This document shows positions 44,730 to 55,951 of a stretch of 64,000 nt of DNA, in pieces. The position numbers were made by a program, and so were the translations under genes. The stretch spans positions 1 through 64,000 of the forward strand of contig CANTFK010000054.1 in the NCBI GenBank assembly GCA_947646735.1, read 5' to 3'. The DNA comes from Peronospora farinosa. Taxonomy: Eukaryota > Oomycota > Peronosporomycetes > Peronosporales > Peronosporaceae. The notes under the pieces were generated by a model. The model ran no database searches. It was not told the origin of the DNA and worked only from the letters and a program-made list of their open reading frames with translations. The stretch's first letter is position 1, and each line of letters begins with the position of its first letter.

Positions 44730-46544
44730 ATGGTCAAGCTCGTCTGCGCGATCGTTGGTAGGAAGGGAAGCGCATTTGTTGTGAATATCGACCCGAATCA
44801 GTCGATGGGGGATTTGAAGAAGGCGATCAAGGTGGAAAGAATGTACCAGTTTCCTGCGAATGAACTTCAGCTCTTCCCTGCCAAGACGGTAGACGGCAAG
44901 TGGCTGGCCTCGAGCACGGAAGATGTAATACAGTTAAATATGGGCGAGATGACTACTTTCGTCGTAGAGATAACGAAAGAAGGCCTTGAGCTGCAGGGGG
45001 AGGACCCTGTTTCCGATCTCCTTGAAGGTATGGAGACTCCAAAAGGGAGACAAATTCACGTGCTGGTGGTGGTTCCAGAGCAAGCGACGGCATTCGGTAA
45101 CGAGTGGAAACGGAAAAGGGCGGATGAAGATGCCCTGGACGCTTGGATGAAGGCAATTAAGAACGAGCAGGTTACAGTATTACCATTGACTTGTGAAGAT
45201 TTGAAAGAGTACCTGCAACGGCCGCTTCGTATCAAAATTCCCATCTTGGAACAGTTTGACCAGATGTTCGATCAGCTGAACACTAGTGGAGAGTGTACTA
45301 GCCTTTTTTACGACTTGTTTGAACCTGAACCACGTAAACGAGTTGGGTATGAAACTATAGCGATCGTGAGGAATTTTGTTTATCCTCCTGACATCTATGA
45401 GTTTATAACCGAACCAACATACCATTACTTGTGGGATAGCCTCATTGCGACGTTGCTAAAGCGCGTGGTAAGTGGGCGCTATTGTCGCAATACGAATGCG
45501 TCTACTTCTACTGACCTCTATCGACCAGATTTGTGCTTTTACTACGGCAATAGCAATGTGTGCGTATTTCGCGGGGAAGAAGAAGCATATGGAGCGTTGG
45601 AAGTGCCGATCAAAGAATTGCACGAGCAACTGATATGGAGGTATGACGCTGCGCCGTACATTTTTGGCTACGCTGCTGTAGGGTTGCAAGTGTGCTTGGT
45701 AGCTCTTCGGAAAAACGAGATGACGGAACATGACGTGAAAGTGGAAATCATCGAAACATACGATCTAGATGATCTCAGTAGCCGGCTTTCGCTATTTCTC
45801 GCATTGCTGAATCTTTCGACTCTTTTCCGACCAGTTGTAAATTTTATCCAGCCGCTAGACGTACGCGAGTACGGTACTATCACAAGAGGCAATGGTGTGC
45901 AGATATTGTTTGCAGAGGATTGTGTGGTGAAGACGTATCCCTCGGATATGCCAAGTGACAGCATCATTCAGAACTTGAAGGATCTACATTGTCGAATGAA
46001 GGAACGTTCGGTCCCGAACGTTGTGCAGCTAAAAAGCGGAAACATGACGAAAAGACACGTAACGCTTTCTCCTGTTGGTCGACTTGCTGCACCTGAAAGT
46101 ATCCACCAGCTCCTGACGGCCTTACGCGATATACTCAAGGCGCTAGTGGCACTGCACGCCATCAATATTATGCATCGAGACTTGAGATGGAATAATGTGC
46201 TGAAGTATCAAGGTGAAGATGACAAGTGGTTTCTAATTGACTTCGACGACGGAGCACTGTCACCGGCTGCAAAAGTGGAACATTTGAAGACGGAATCGCA
46301 TGCTCCTGAAATGCTGTCATGTTCGTTCCATACGGTCAAGGTCGACATTTGGAGCGTGGGCTACCTCATACAGACGTCAAACATCTTCGATCTTCCGGCT
46401 AATCTGGAGACTATCAAAGCAAAGTGTTTGCAGGAGAGTCCGAAGAAGAGACCCACGGCAGTATCACTCTTTAGGACAATTGAAAACATATTAAGAGCTG
46501 CACAAGCTTACAAGCAAACAGTACATGTTCTTCCGACGCAATAG
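44730..46544 (+). CDS. CRN-B: Crinkler effector with kinase-like C-terminus
   Basis: Intact single-exon 604-residue Crinkler. The header has LQLFPAK at 46-52 and HVLVVVPE at 110-117. The C-terminal half is kinase-like, as in the CRN8-type kinase group of Phytophthora: a V-V-K-T-Y lysine, HRDLRWNN at 482-489 with the catalytic Asp484 and Asn489, and I-D-F-D-D in place of I-D-F-G-x (Asp504). Catalytic Asp and Asn are present; the usual Gly of DFG is replaced by Asp. A glycine loop is not obvious. CRN kinases are thought to act in the plant nucleus. It is very similar to CRN-C at 61353 over most of its length. No classical signal peptide is evident. Confidence 0.92.
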   Translation: MVKLVCAIVGRKGSAFVVNIDPNQSMGDLKKAIKVERMYQFPANELQLFPAKTVDGKWLASSTEDVIQLNMGEMTTFVVEITKEGLELQGEDPVSDLLEGMETPKGRQIHVLVVVPEQATAFGNEWKRKRADEDALDAWMKAIKNEQVTVLPLTCEDLKEYLQRPLRIKIPILEQFDQMFDQLNTSGECTSLFYDLFEPEPRKRVGYETIAIVRNFVYPPDIYEFITEPTYHYLWDSLIATLLKRVVSGRYCRNTNASTSTDLYRPDLCFYYGNSNVCVFRGEEEAYGALEVPIKELHEQLIWRYDAAPYIFGYAAVGLQVCLVALRKNEMTEHDVKVEIIETYDLDDLSSRLSLFLALLNLSTLFRPVVNFIQPLDVREYGTITRGNGVQILFAEDCVVKTYPSDMPSDSIIQNLKDLHCRMKERSVPNVVQLKSGNMTKRHVTLSPVGRLAAPESIHQLLTALRDILKALVALHAINIMHRDLRWNNVLKYQGEDDKWFLIDFDDGALSPAAKVEHLKTESHAPEMLSCSFHTVKVDIWSVGYLIQTSNIFDLPANLETIKAKCLQESPKKRPTAVSLFRTIENILRAAQAYKQTVHVLPTQ

Positions 46545-48545
46545 TAAGGAATAATGAATAAGATGAGGAACCCATCTGCATCGAGAATGTGCGTATGGTT
46601 TCTTGTTTGTTTGCAATGATACACAAAGATAGCGAACTCAGCCGAGCAATACCTACTTAACAGAAAGCGTAAACGCAGAAGTGATCAGTGCTCAAGCGCT
46701 ATGGGTATGATAAGTCAGTGTAGATTCGAGCTCGCAAGCGAAAGAATTCTATTAACTTGTAAATGCAAATTTATTCCGCTAGTTGGCACCTTCTTCTTGG
46801 ACTCCCAGCAACGCTTCTTGTTCTTCTCTACGAAGCCTCCAAACAGGTTTTCTCGTCCGTCTTTTTCAACAACGCTTTAGTTGGACCAAATATTCACCTT
46901 CATCTCCCCCAAGTAGTAGAAGCCAGACAGCGGTATGACTTCTTTGTGGCAAGGCAAGCGCTGTCGTCGTCGCTGTCACTGCTGCGGTCGATGTTGGGTT
47001 CATATATTGAAAGTCGCTTGCGTGACCCCCACCTGCCTGGACTCAATTCGCAGGCTCAGCTAGGTGGTAGTTCACTTATGAGTTCGAGGGCAACACCGCA
47101 CCAATAGAGTGTGCGTCGTACACCAACGTGGATACGTTGACACGCCAGCCCAAGCCTTCCAAGTATGCCTTGACACACTGGCATTTGATCAATTCCTCAG
47201 TGTGACGCACGGTATGTTTCTAGTGTCGGCATTGTCCGACTATCTGCCCACGCGGTCACGATAGTTGCCAGGGTCGAGGATGAAGCGCTTCGGACACTTA
47301 CTCCTGCGCGACATCGCGGCCGAACCTGTCCAGCATCTGCCAGCCGTGGAGCTATCAGAAATGTCAAGCTCTGCGCGGCACCGCGCTACTAGTTGCCGCT
47401 GAGCACGAGCACGACGAGCAGGAAAATCACAGGCAAACAAAATCGGATAAATGCGGGTGAAATGCCAATGGCGAGTCGTTCACACAAGTGCATCGGCTTG
47501 TCATGCTTGTTTGCAATTGATGTAGGCGAGGAAGGATCGCAGCTCGATTCTCTGGGTGTTGCAAAAAAGCTTGGTTCATTATGGATCTGTCAGGAAAGAC
47601 ACCTGAAATTCTTACTGGAAATTCTGCTTCGAGCCAAACAGACCAATCTCAATCCTCTTCATCTCCAAGATTTGGAGTGTCATGCAAGTGCATGGTGTCT
47701 GCAGCCTGAACAAAAGTGGACATTGAATTATGTTAGTGGAACAAACGATAATACTTGGATTAATACAGTTACCTTTTCCGAGACTGGCGAAGCATCGTTT
47801 CGTAAACTTTACACGATTTTTTAGTTTTCCATGTTCGGTTCAACAAACTTATTCGGTGCATCGGTGCAAGGGGGGTGGGTCCCCGGACCTAGCATTCGGT
47901 TCATCTGTGGTGCTTGACTGTTAGATCAAAGCTTAAAGGTCATGAGTAACAGGACGCTGCAACAAGGTGTGCACGACGGAGTAGCCATTTCTCAGACTTC
48001 CACCCCCCCCCCTCCGAGCCAGTGCACTGACCTATATTCCGTATTCGAGCTCGAGAACAACTGCGATATACATACACGGATAAGCTCCGAAAACAAAAGC
48101 TACCACGCAAGCACGATATCTGTTACAGTACCTGAACGGTTAAATAACGCAAAAGCCAATTTGCACGTTCGTCAAATGCAAATATATGTCCTCGGCCGGT
48201 GATGTGATGGAAAGCGGTCACCAGGTTCCCATCTAGCCTCTATCAGATTTCTGTTCGCCGATATAGCAGTAAGCGTTGTTGATCGCTCTTCAGCTTCTCC
48301 AAGTAGTCCGACACAAATTATTTGCAAGATCGCGGATGACGACCAAGTATTCCATGATCTACGACACTGCTTATCTCTACGGTAAACAATAGAGACAGGA
48401 GAACGACACGAAGTGTAACCAAAAGCTCCAAACCTGAATCGTATGCATACTGTAAACCGTTTGACCAAGTGAGCACTTAATCAGATTCGTACAAAATAAA
48501 GCACCGTTCATTTGTTGCAAACTTCTCGCTCGGCCACTATAGCAA
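46545..48545. other. 2-kb flank, partly shared with CRN-C
   Basis: From 46545 to about 47000 the sequence is homologous to the 3' flank of CRN-C (63129-63415), except for about 180 bp around 46780-46960 that C lacks. Frames at 46763-47107 and 47393-47824 open by chance or are relics. A minus-strand protein-like piece lies near 47180-47440. A run of ten C's occurs at 48003-48012. No gene is defended. Confidence 0.55.
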
Positions 48546-49520
48546 TTAATCCGACGCTAACAGCCCTGTCATACTCACAAGTTGACGCTGCAGCTCCTTA
48601 ATCCCAAATCCTTCCTTGACACTAGTCACTTGGATGATCGGGTTCATACTCTGTGCAAAGACAATCACCCATCAGTCAAAATCAAATAAGTGTCCACCTT
48701 TGTCCACAATACTCCTCCAATTATTTACCATTCGCTTGGCACTCAGTGCCACATCCTGTGCCTTGTGAATCTGTTTTTCGAGCGCTGTCCGATTTACAGT
48801 GTCCACCTTGGTAAACACCACCTGGTACAGCGCTCCCAATTCGTGCAAAAGGTCCATAAAGTCATGATCAGCTGGACCCAGACCTCGTCGGGCATCAATC
48901 AGCAGCATGGTCGTCTTGAGATTGTTGCCACGTCGAGTGTCCACATAACCGCCAACGAGTGTGTGCCACTCGTCCACGACCTTTTTCGGGGCCGTGGCAA
49001 AGCCAAAGCCAGGCATGTCCACAAGAGCCAGTTCCGGCAAACTGCCCTTTTTCCCCCCCACACTGATAAAATGCAACTGTTGTGTCCGTCCGGGCATCTT
49101 GGATGTCCTCATAAGTGTCCTCTGACCGGTCAATGCGTTGATAAGGGACGATTTGCCGGCGTTCGACCGACCGGCAAATGTTATTTCAGGAACGTTCCAC
49201 TCGGGAAGGTCGGTCGGATCCGACGTTGACGTGATCAATGTACTTTCTACGCGAAACAGCCGGTTGACAGTATCCACTTCATGTGGTCGTAACTGAGGGG
49301 GCTCCGAAACGCCCGTGATTGGCCAAAATACAGGCAAATTGATCAGACGAGCCTGTTTCTTACGAAGCTTCGTTCTTGGCTTAGAAGATGCATCGAGGGC
49401 TGGGGATTGAAATGCAGCAGCAGGTGAAGCTAGAGAGCTGGTAGTCCAGTGAAAAGATCGTGATAAGGATCGAGTGACGAGCTGGAAACCTTGCACGAGT
49501 TGCGATCGATGGAGCGCCAT
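48546..49520 (-). CDS. EngB/YihA-type GTPase, likely mitochondrial
   Basis: A TRAFAC GTPase of the EngB (YihA/YsxC) family, required for large-ribosomal-subunit assembly in bacteria and organelles. Exon 1 is 49520-48708. A phase-0 intron 48651-48707 (57 nt, donor GTGGAC, acceptor GCACAG) joins to exon 2, 48650-48546, which supplies the usual C-terminal strand and helix (I-I-Q-V-T-S-V-K-E-G-F-G-I). Total 305 residues. G1 is GRSNAGKS at 117-124, G3 is DMPGFG, G4 is TKVD. The first 50 residues are Ser/Arg-rich and low in acid residues, a probable mitochondrial presequence. Without the second exon the protein would lack its end. Confidence 0.93.
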
Positions 49521-52500
49521 TGTGTGGTGCTCTGAATGTGAATGTATTAATTGATGTGGTCCACCTTACATACGTAGGCACCACTGTATGTTGTATGGCA
49601 CATAAATTAACCAGGTTCTGCCCAGTGGTAGAGATAGCAGCGAGGTAGTTCGATGCATCGGTATATTTGATCCATGGTCCTGCTTTCAGTAGATACGAAA
49701 CTTCTTCTAGTACTTCCTCGCCTAGGAAAGGACCATCATGTTCTCACAATCTCTTTGACGAGGCACATGAAAAAAACTCGTGTGACCGTGCTAGAATTTT
49801 ATCACATAGTAGCTAGCTGTCAAGGACGGTGTTACCTCCTATTGAGCGGTGCGTGTCCCCCTTACGGACGCGTTTGCCAAGAGGTACACACAATAGTGGC
49901 AACGCTTTACAAGAAACTGGTGACAGTCCAACCGAACTCATATATCTGGCATAATTAGACGGCTTTTGCTGTGCATATCCATCCTCTTTGTCTTGTTGAG
50001 TGAATACTAATCCAGGGTTCTTTTGAAAGCGAGTGAGCGTGCTACTCACTGTGTCAGAACACCGTCAGTTTGACGCCGAGGTCGTCCGATTCCTGCCTGC
50101 AATGAAATACTCCGGGCAAGTGTCAGGACGATCCGCCAGCAACAACAATCGATGACCTTTGTTTTTAAGTTGAAACAGCAAAACAGGCTTGCTGCCGTCA
50201 TTGACACGTTTGTAGGGGGGGGGGCAAAAGGAAGAAGTGATATTATATCGTTTTGTTGTGTTGGCTAATGCACCATCGAGATTTCGTAACGTGTACACTG
50301 CAGGTTAACATCTCTATTGAGATGATACTTTGCCTGGTAACATTCGCGGTTACTCGTACTGTACCAAGTGATACCTTTTTGTATCATTGTTTATAGGGAT
50401 TTCTAAATGGAGCTGTATCAATGAAATGTGAACTTCTGGTACTAAGTTTAGAAAGCAGTGCAGATCAATGTCAATCGTAGTGCCGAACATCGTCAAACAG
50501 CAACAAATACTAGTCCAATATTGCGCTTTCTCGCAAGATACCTTTACCCACAAAGCAGCTCCTATGCTTGTGTAATCTTAAAGCCAGCTGACGAAGACTT
50601 CTCCAAGAACAGGGCACTGGAGGCGCAGCAAGCGTAATTGCTACAGCATTGGACTTAGAAGAACGACAATAGCGACGACAAAGGATAGACAGACTTGGTA
50701 ACGGCAGGGATATCGTTTCAATAGGTAAACTCCCGAAAAAAATGCATTCATCGTGAGAGGAGTTTGGCTGCAAATGAGTAATTGTTGCATGGCTGGCGGC
50801 AAATGGAATTTGCGACCTCTTATATTAATAAAGCGCTATTCTAAACCTCCAAGTGTACATTGATGGCTGTGGTAGAGGCAGTTGTTGTTGTTCTAGGGTC
50901 ATCGGGGAGGCTTTGAGACGATATCACCCTAACTCAGATTACCTGTACATGATTCACGACTTATTCCGACACTACACGTCTTTTCAGCACAGTTGACAAG
51001 ATAAAGTTCTCCTATGGTGGACAGTCGATGAAGATGATTGACGGGTTAGTTGTTGACGGGAGCGGATAGGTGGCAGCCCGCCGGGTCCGACCTGATCCAA
51101 ATAGCCTCGAGCGACCTTGGCCTTGCCATACTGAGAACAACGAGTGATCTTTCGGCGCAAAGTTACAGTTCCATCCCCCATTTTCATGACAGGCGCAGTG
51201 GTAGGACATGCCGTGAATTGTAAATCGACGCCGGGGCTTGCACGTGCTGCTATTATGTACTCCCTTATTCACTATCACAGATGGTCGTTCGTCCCGCGAT
51301 ATACGTCGACTAAATGTTTGTGAATGGGATCGACTAGACGGCTGAGTCATAACGGGCTCCGGCTCCTGCAAGAGCTCCGGCTCTTGCTTGGTGTCTGGTG
51401 TTTTCGCTGTCGATCGAGTAGCTTTGTCTTGGACGCTATTCTGTCGCCAACTTCGAAACCAATTCATGCGAGGCATGTCTTTCGGTGACAAGGTAATATC
51501 TACGTTGCAAGCAATTTGAAAATGAAGAGAGCCACATCGTGCTAGTTGTCACCGAGATGCAGAGAAAGAAAAGAGTCCAGATTTACACCGAGTAACTGAG
51601 CTTGCGCGAATCCAACCGTTTCAGTATTCGTTGGTGCGCTTGGACGTCGGACAGGCCAATAAGCGATACATAAAGCATGTGCGTTTCGCTTGGTAGAATT
51701 TACTGGTAGTTAGTGCATGACGATCAAACACCACTCTGGCGTATACCAAAAGACTGTCCGCAGGATCGTTAAACGCGCCCAAGAGTTGGCAATACGCAAG
51801 TGCATGTAGCTAATCAAACACATACTGGATTTCGAGACTAAGTTTAGAATTACAGAGCCATTCTAATGAGATGTTTCAACTATTCTTCAACATTAAAATC
51901 GCCTTCGGTCCGAACGGAAGCTCGCGCTTTCGACATCGATTCGAAGGATCACTATCCTCTTGACAGACCAGCAGCTTCACGAACGATATATACCGTCGTG
52001 AACATCAGGGGTTCCTTTCCATAATAGCATATAATTGTTTGCTATCCGGTTTCATTCGGATACCTCTAGCTTCTTTAACAAACGTAGAGCCTCTGAAATC
52101 TCAACTGCACCTTTGTGCTAATCTCTATTTCTATGGCCCACAATGTCCACACCCCATACCAAAATATAAAGTATACGCTGTGTCATATGCATCGTTTTCG
52201 AGCGACTTGATGGTAGAGTTGTACCAAGAGTTTCAGACGAATGCTTTCGACTTGTTAGTCGTACATCAAATTGCAAACACGTTTTTACGATGTATTATTG
52301 CATTGGTATAACAGGCTAGATAAAAAAACATGTTTATATCTAAAAAAAGCCTTATTTAAACGCTTTAATCGTTTTTACGCTATAAATTCCCCCTATCGAT
52401 TACTGTGTGTATAATTTAATCGCTGGCGATATACGCAGTTTTATCAATGACTTAAAATGTAAGGTCATGATTAGCCCTAATCACGCAACAATTGGACAGA

Positions 52501-53580
52501 GCTTACTAATGGTCTTTTAAGTAAATAGAAGTTACTAGCGTGCCATACAAACTCTATGTTAAAACTGTATACGGCTGAATGTTGCCAGGTTGTGTTAGAC
52601 ACTATCATGTATTCTCGCAGCTTTCAGCTCGATAATGATCTACTCAGACGTATGATCACGCGCTGATGTCAATAAACAATTGCTACTTTTGGACATCAAA
52701 ACCGGATGCACTTATGACATTAATTCTACTACACAAGATGCTTTTTTACAAGTCTGTCTCGATCATTTCTTCCATTCCACGCCAAACAAAAACAAAGAAT
52801 AAAGTCAGTGAGACAACATTCCAGACAATTTATACGCGTATGTGGACAGCAATACAACTTTATGTGTTTCACCACCACACCGACACCAGTGCTCAATTAA
52901 TACGGTTGGAGCACAGATGCAAAAAACTCGGTACGTTTCTTTCCTCGCCACATCATGAAAAAGATCTCGAAAGGTTCTGGCCTACGACCTGTACTGCAAA
53001 CCGTGATATGCAGTTTGCCGCCAGAGCCTGACGTCAAGCACTTATTGCGGCTTGATCAGTGCAACCATCATTGTACGTAATCTCAGTTCCTTACAATGAT
53101 TGTTAAACATGCTCAATTCACTGTCAAAAGGAGTTTAAATACCAAGGAGATCAATCTGAGTAATGTGAGCCCATTATACTGGCAAGATTTAACGTCAGAA
53201 AACACTGCAGCCTTTACATGTAACTAACTCTAGTCGTCTCAGCATAGCATTTCCACCGGTAATTAATGTTCGTCGTAAAATACCCTAAAACCAGTATTAC
53301 GAATGACAGCTCCAGCGTTTTAAAGTATTTTGAGCGAAATTAAAGATAAATCTAGTCGCTAATTAGAAGACTAGGAAGCAGATTTGAGTAAAACGTTGAC
53401 GGAGTCCGTTTAATTAAACCTTTTTATCACTCCAATATCACCCCTAAATTACCTATTTTAACTACAGATTTCGTGGCATCCTATACAACCTGATTACCAC
53501 TTTAAAAAGTGACTTTATCATACCAGCCATTGCTCCAGTCATTAATTTCCCTGGTTCAGTTCAAGTCGAACAACACTCAA
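49521..53580. other. 4-kb gene-poor region
   Basis: Mostly non-coding with short frames. One 159-residue minus-strand frame is listed separately. A run of ten G's lies at 50215-50224. The last 400 bases before 53581 are AT-rich and form the GcvT promoter. No recognisable mobile-element domain is seen. Confidence 0.5.
51012..51491 (-). CDS. Hypothetical protein, 159 residues
   Basis: A frame in an otherwise empty region. It starts M-S-P-K-D-M-P and is Arg/Ser/Gln/Glu-rich, with a Cys/His-rich patch in its middle (H-C-A-C-H-E-N-G-G-W-N-C). I see no signal peptide or known domain. It could be a small lineage-specific gene or chance. It may continue in further exons. Confidence 0.3.
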   Translation of the reverse strand: MSPKDMPRMNWFRSWRQNSVQDKATRSTAKTPDTKQEPELLQEPEPVMTQPSSRSHSQTFSRRISRDERPSVIVNKGVHNSSTCKPRRRFTIHGMSYHCACHENGGWNCNFAPKDHSLFSVWQGQGRSRLFGSGRTRRAATYPLPSTTNPSIIFIDCPP

Positions 53581-54771
53581 ATGTTCCGTCCATCCTCGAT
53601 CGCCCGTATCTTTCGTCGCAGCTTTTCTTCTTCTGTAGAGCTAAAGAAAACACCTCTATATGATCTCCATGTATCTCTCGGTGGTAAAATGGTCCCATTT
53701 GCTGGTTATTCAATGCCCGTGCAGTATTCAGCCGGTGTCTTGCAATCGCATTTGCATACTCGTGAACAGAATAAAGCGTCCCTCTTTGATGTTTCACACA
53801 TGGGACAGCTACGGATCACGGGTAAAGACCGTTTGCAATTCCTTGAAAATGTCGTGGTTGGTGACCTCGAGGCACTTGAGAGTGGGGAAGCTAAGCTCAG
53901 TCTCATTACGAATGACAAGGGTGGTATCATTGATGATTGCGTTATCAGTCGGTACGATGATCACGTGTACGTGGTCGTAAACGCCGGTAATCAGGACATT
54001 GATCTAGTGCATATGCACAAGCTCCTTGAAAATTTCAAAGGAGATGCAGCCATTGAACGTATTCAAGACCGTGCCCTTGTAGCTCTACAAGGTCCTGGTG
54101 CTGTTGACGTGATTGAGACACTTGGTCCTAATGTGAACTTAAAAGACTTGGAGTTTATGCATGGAGTTTTCACTCCATTAAAACTACAGCACGGTAAAAT
54201 CGTGGATGTCATTTTGACACGATGTGGGTACACTGGAGAAGACGGGTTTGAAATCTCAGTACTGAGCAAAGATTCAGAGATGTTTGCTCGTGCATTATTG
54301 CAGGATGAACGGGTGCTGGAATCAGGTCTAGGAGCTCGTGACAGTCTTCGTCTTGAAGCGGGATTGTGTCTACATGGCCATGACATTACAGCTGAAACGA
54401 CGCCGATTGAAGCAATGCTAGCATGGACAATTGGTAAGCGGCGTCGGGAGGAAGGAGGGTTTCCTGGTCATGCAGTCATCATGGACCAGTTGAAGAACAA
54501 GACGGCGACGAAAAAACGCGTTGGCTTTGTAGTCGAAGGAGCAGCGGCGCGTGAAGGTGCCAAGCTCTTTGATGCGAACGATAAGGTCGTCGGTCATGTG
54601 ACAAGTGGCACGTTCAGTCCCTCGCTCAAGAAGGCCATTGGCATGGCCTACGTGGACAAGAGCTCCGGTAAATTTGGTACGGAGCTGCATGTCAAGGCTC
54701 GTAACAAGACGCAAAAGGCCGTCATCAGCAAGATGCCCTTTGTGCCGGCCAACTACTACAAGAAAGAGTAG
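53581..54771 (+). CDS. Aminomethyltransferase, glycine cleavage T-protein
   Basis: The folate-dependent T-protein of the mitochondrial glycine cleavage system, producing methylene-THF and ammonia. 397 residues from the ATG at 53581, which follows a promoter-like AT-rich stretch; the frame remains open upstream but adds nothing conserved. The N-terminus M-F-R-P-S-S-I-A-R-I-F-R-R-S-F is a typical presequence. Motifs: L-Y-D-L-H, G-G-K-M-V-P-F-A-G-Y-S-M-P, F-D-V-S-H-M-G-Q, C-G-Y-T-G-E-D-G-F-E-I, G-A-R-D-S-L-R-L-E-A-G-L-C-L-H-G-H-D-I and the C-terminal G-x-V-T-S-G-T-F-S-P-S. Full length, no breaks. Converges with the bZIP gene. Confidence 0.97.
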   Translation: MFRPSSIARIFRRSFSSSVELKKTPLYDLHVSLGGKMVPFAGYSMPVQYSAGVLQSHLHTREQNKASLFDVSHMGQLRITGKDRLQFLENVVVGDLEALESGEAKLSLITNDKGGIIDDCVISRYDDHVYVVVNAGNQDIDLVHMHKLLENFKGDAAIERIQDRALVALQGPGAVDVIETLGPNVNLKDLEFMHGVFTPLKLQHGKIVDVILTRCGYTGEDGFEISVLSKDSEMFARALLQDERVLESGLGARDSLRLEAGLCLHGHDITAETTPIEAMLAWTIGKRRREEGGFPGHAVIMDQLKNKTATKKRVGFVVEGAAAREGAKLFDANDKVVGHVTSGTFSPSLKKAIGMAYVDKSSGKFGTELHVKARNKTQKAVISKMPFVPANYYKKE

Positions 54772-54943
54772 ACAGCTAACAGCAATCGTTGTACTGCTTT
54801 CCGTTGACCACTGTAATGCAAATTATAGGTTACTCCCTCTCTTTTTTTCTTTGTGCTTCTTCACGTCATGTGCAAAAATCAACTACGCTATTGGTATCAC
54901 TCTGTCGCTGCAGCGTGCTGCAACCATGATCAGTCCTGTTTCC

Positions 54944-55951
54944 TTACAGAAGAATATACTTAAGGCTGAGCTGCTTGCATCCTCGTGTGAGTGCTGACTC
55001 CGCCGCCGTGTCTTGCGGGTCCAAACCCAATTCAGAAAATTGCGAATTCGTAGCGCCTTCCAGCATCATGGCCACGTCCTCTGCACTCTCTAGTAGCCGA
55101 AAAAACGCTCCAGCAAAGTCGACATGCTGATCCAACTTGGTCACTTTGGCATGAGTGTTAAAGTAAAAGGTCATGGTGAAGTTTGGCTCAATCGTCTGAC
55201 CTGCTACACGATGTGCTATCCTAGTGTGATGCCGCATTACATGAGGGTACACGAGCATGAGCGTATCCCTTGAGATTCGCAACTTCAAACTCCCTCTAGC
55301 TTGTACGACCCAGATCAATTTTTCCTCTGCACAGTCATTTTCCTGTTGCTTTGGAGCATGAATCACCATAACATTCTGTGGCCGCATCTCAAGATTGCCA
55401 TGGTACGACGTGTATCTCTTTAGCTGCAGTAAAAGGGCTTCAATGCCATCCGTCGTAGCTCCTTGAGCAACAAGTTCCGGTGCACACACGAGACGTATAA
55501 AATTCTCTTGTAACGAACTCGACTCGGTCGATTGAAGAGCAAAACCTGCTCGAAAGGTCTGCAAAAAATGGTTTACCACTAAAATTGGTCTTTCATCATT
55601 CCATACCGTGAACGGCTGCATGAAATAATCTCTTAGAAAATTCCGATAGTCCTGACAAGTCTCCAAATGACCCTTCATCCCCTCGGTTTCAAGTGACAAT
55701 GTGCTGATAAGTTTTCTCTGTTTTGCCCTGTATCTCCGCTGATTTAGCTTGCATTGTGCTTTACGTCTCGCTTTTCGCTGCTCTTCATCGTGTAACAGAC
55801 GACGACGACGACCTCGTCGAGGTTTTTCCTTGAACAAATCAGAGGATGGAACACTCGACTTTTCGGGACTTGTATCAGCATGTAGTTTGTTATTGGGATT
55901 AGCTATCGAACTAAAGTAAGTTAAACCGCCAACGGCTTTTTCCGTTTGCAT
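54944..55951 (-). CDS. bZIP transcription factor, cysteine variant
   Basis: A 335-residue protein. Residues 46-80 are very basic (R-R-G-R-R-R-R, then R-K-A-Q-C-K-L-N-Q-R-R-Y-R-A-K-Q-R-K). The N-x7-R core of bZIPs appears here as C67-x7-R75: the DNA-contacting Asn is replaced by Cys. Such Cys and other variants are known in Phytophthora bZIPs, some linked to oxidative-stress defence. A short leucine/coil segment follows; the remaining 200 residues are a conserved-looking oomycete C-terminal region of unknown fold. Nuclear, presumed DNA-binding. Single exon. Confidence 0.88.
   Translation of the reverse strand: MQTEKAVGGLTYFSSIANPNNKLHADTSPEKSSVPSSDLFKEKPRRGRRRRLLHDEEQRKARRKAQCKLNQRRYRAKQRKLISTLSLETEGMKGHLETCQDYRNFLRDYFMQPFTVWNDERPILVVNHFLQTFRAGFALQSTESSSLQENFIRLVCAPELVAQGATTDGIEALLLQLKRYTSYHGNLEMRPQNVMVIHAPKQQENDCAEEKLIWVVQARGSLKLRISRDTLMLVYPHVMRHHTRIAHRVAGQTIEPNFTMTFYFNTHAKVTKLDQHVDFAGAFFRLLESAEDVAMMLEGATNSQFSELGLDPQDTAAESALTRGCKQLSLKYILL

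Noticed and set aside
47393..47824. 143-residue plus-strand frame
   Set aside because: Isolated, no motif, in a region of decayed flank sequence.
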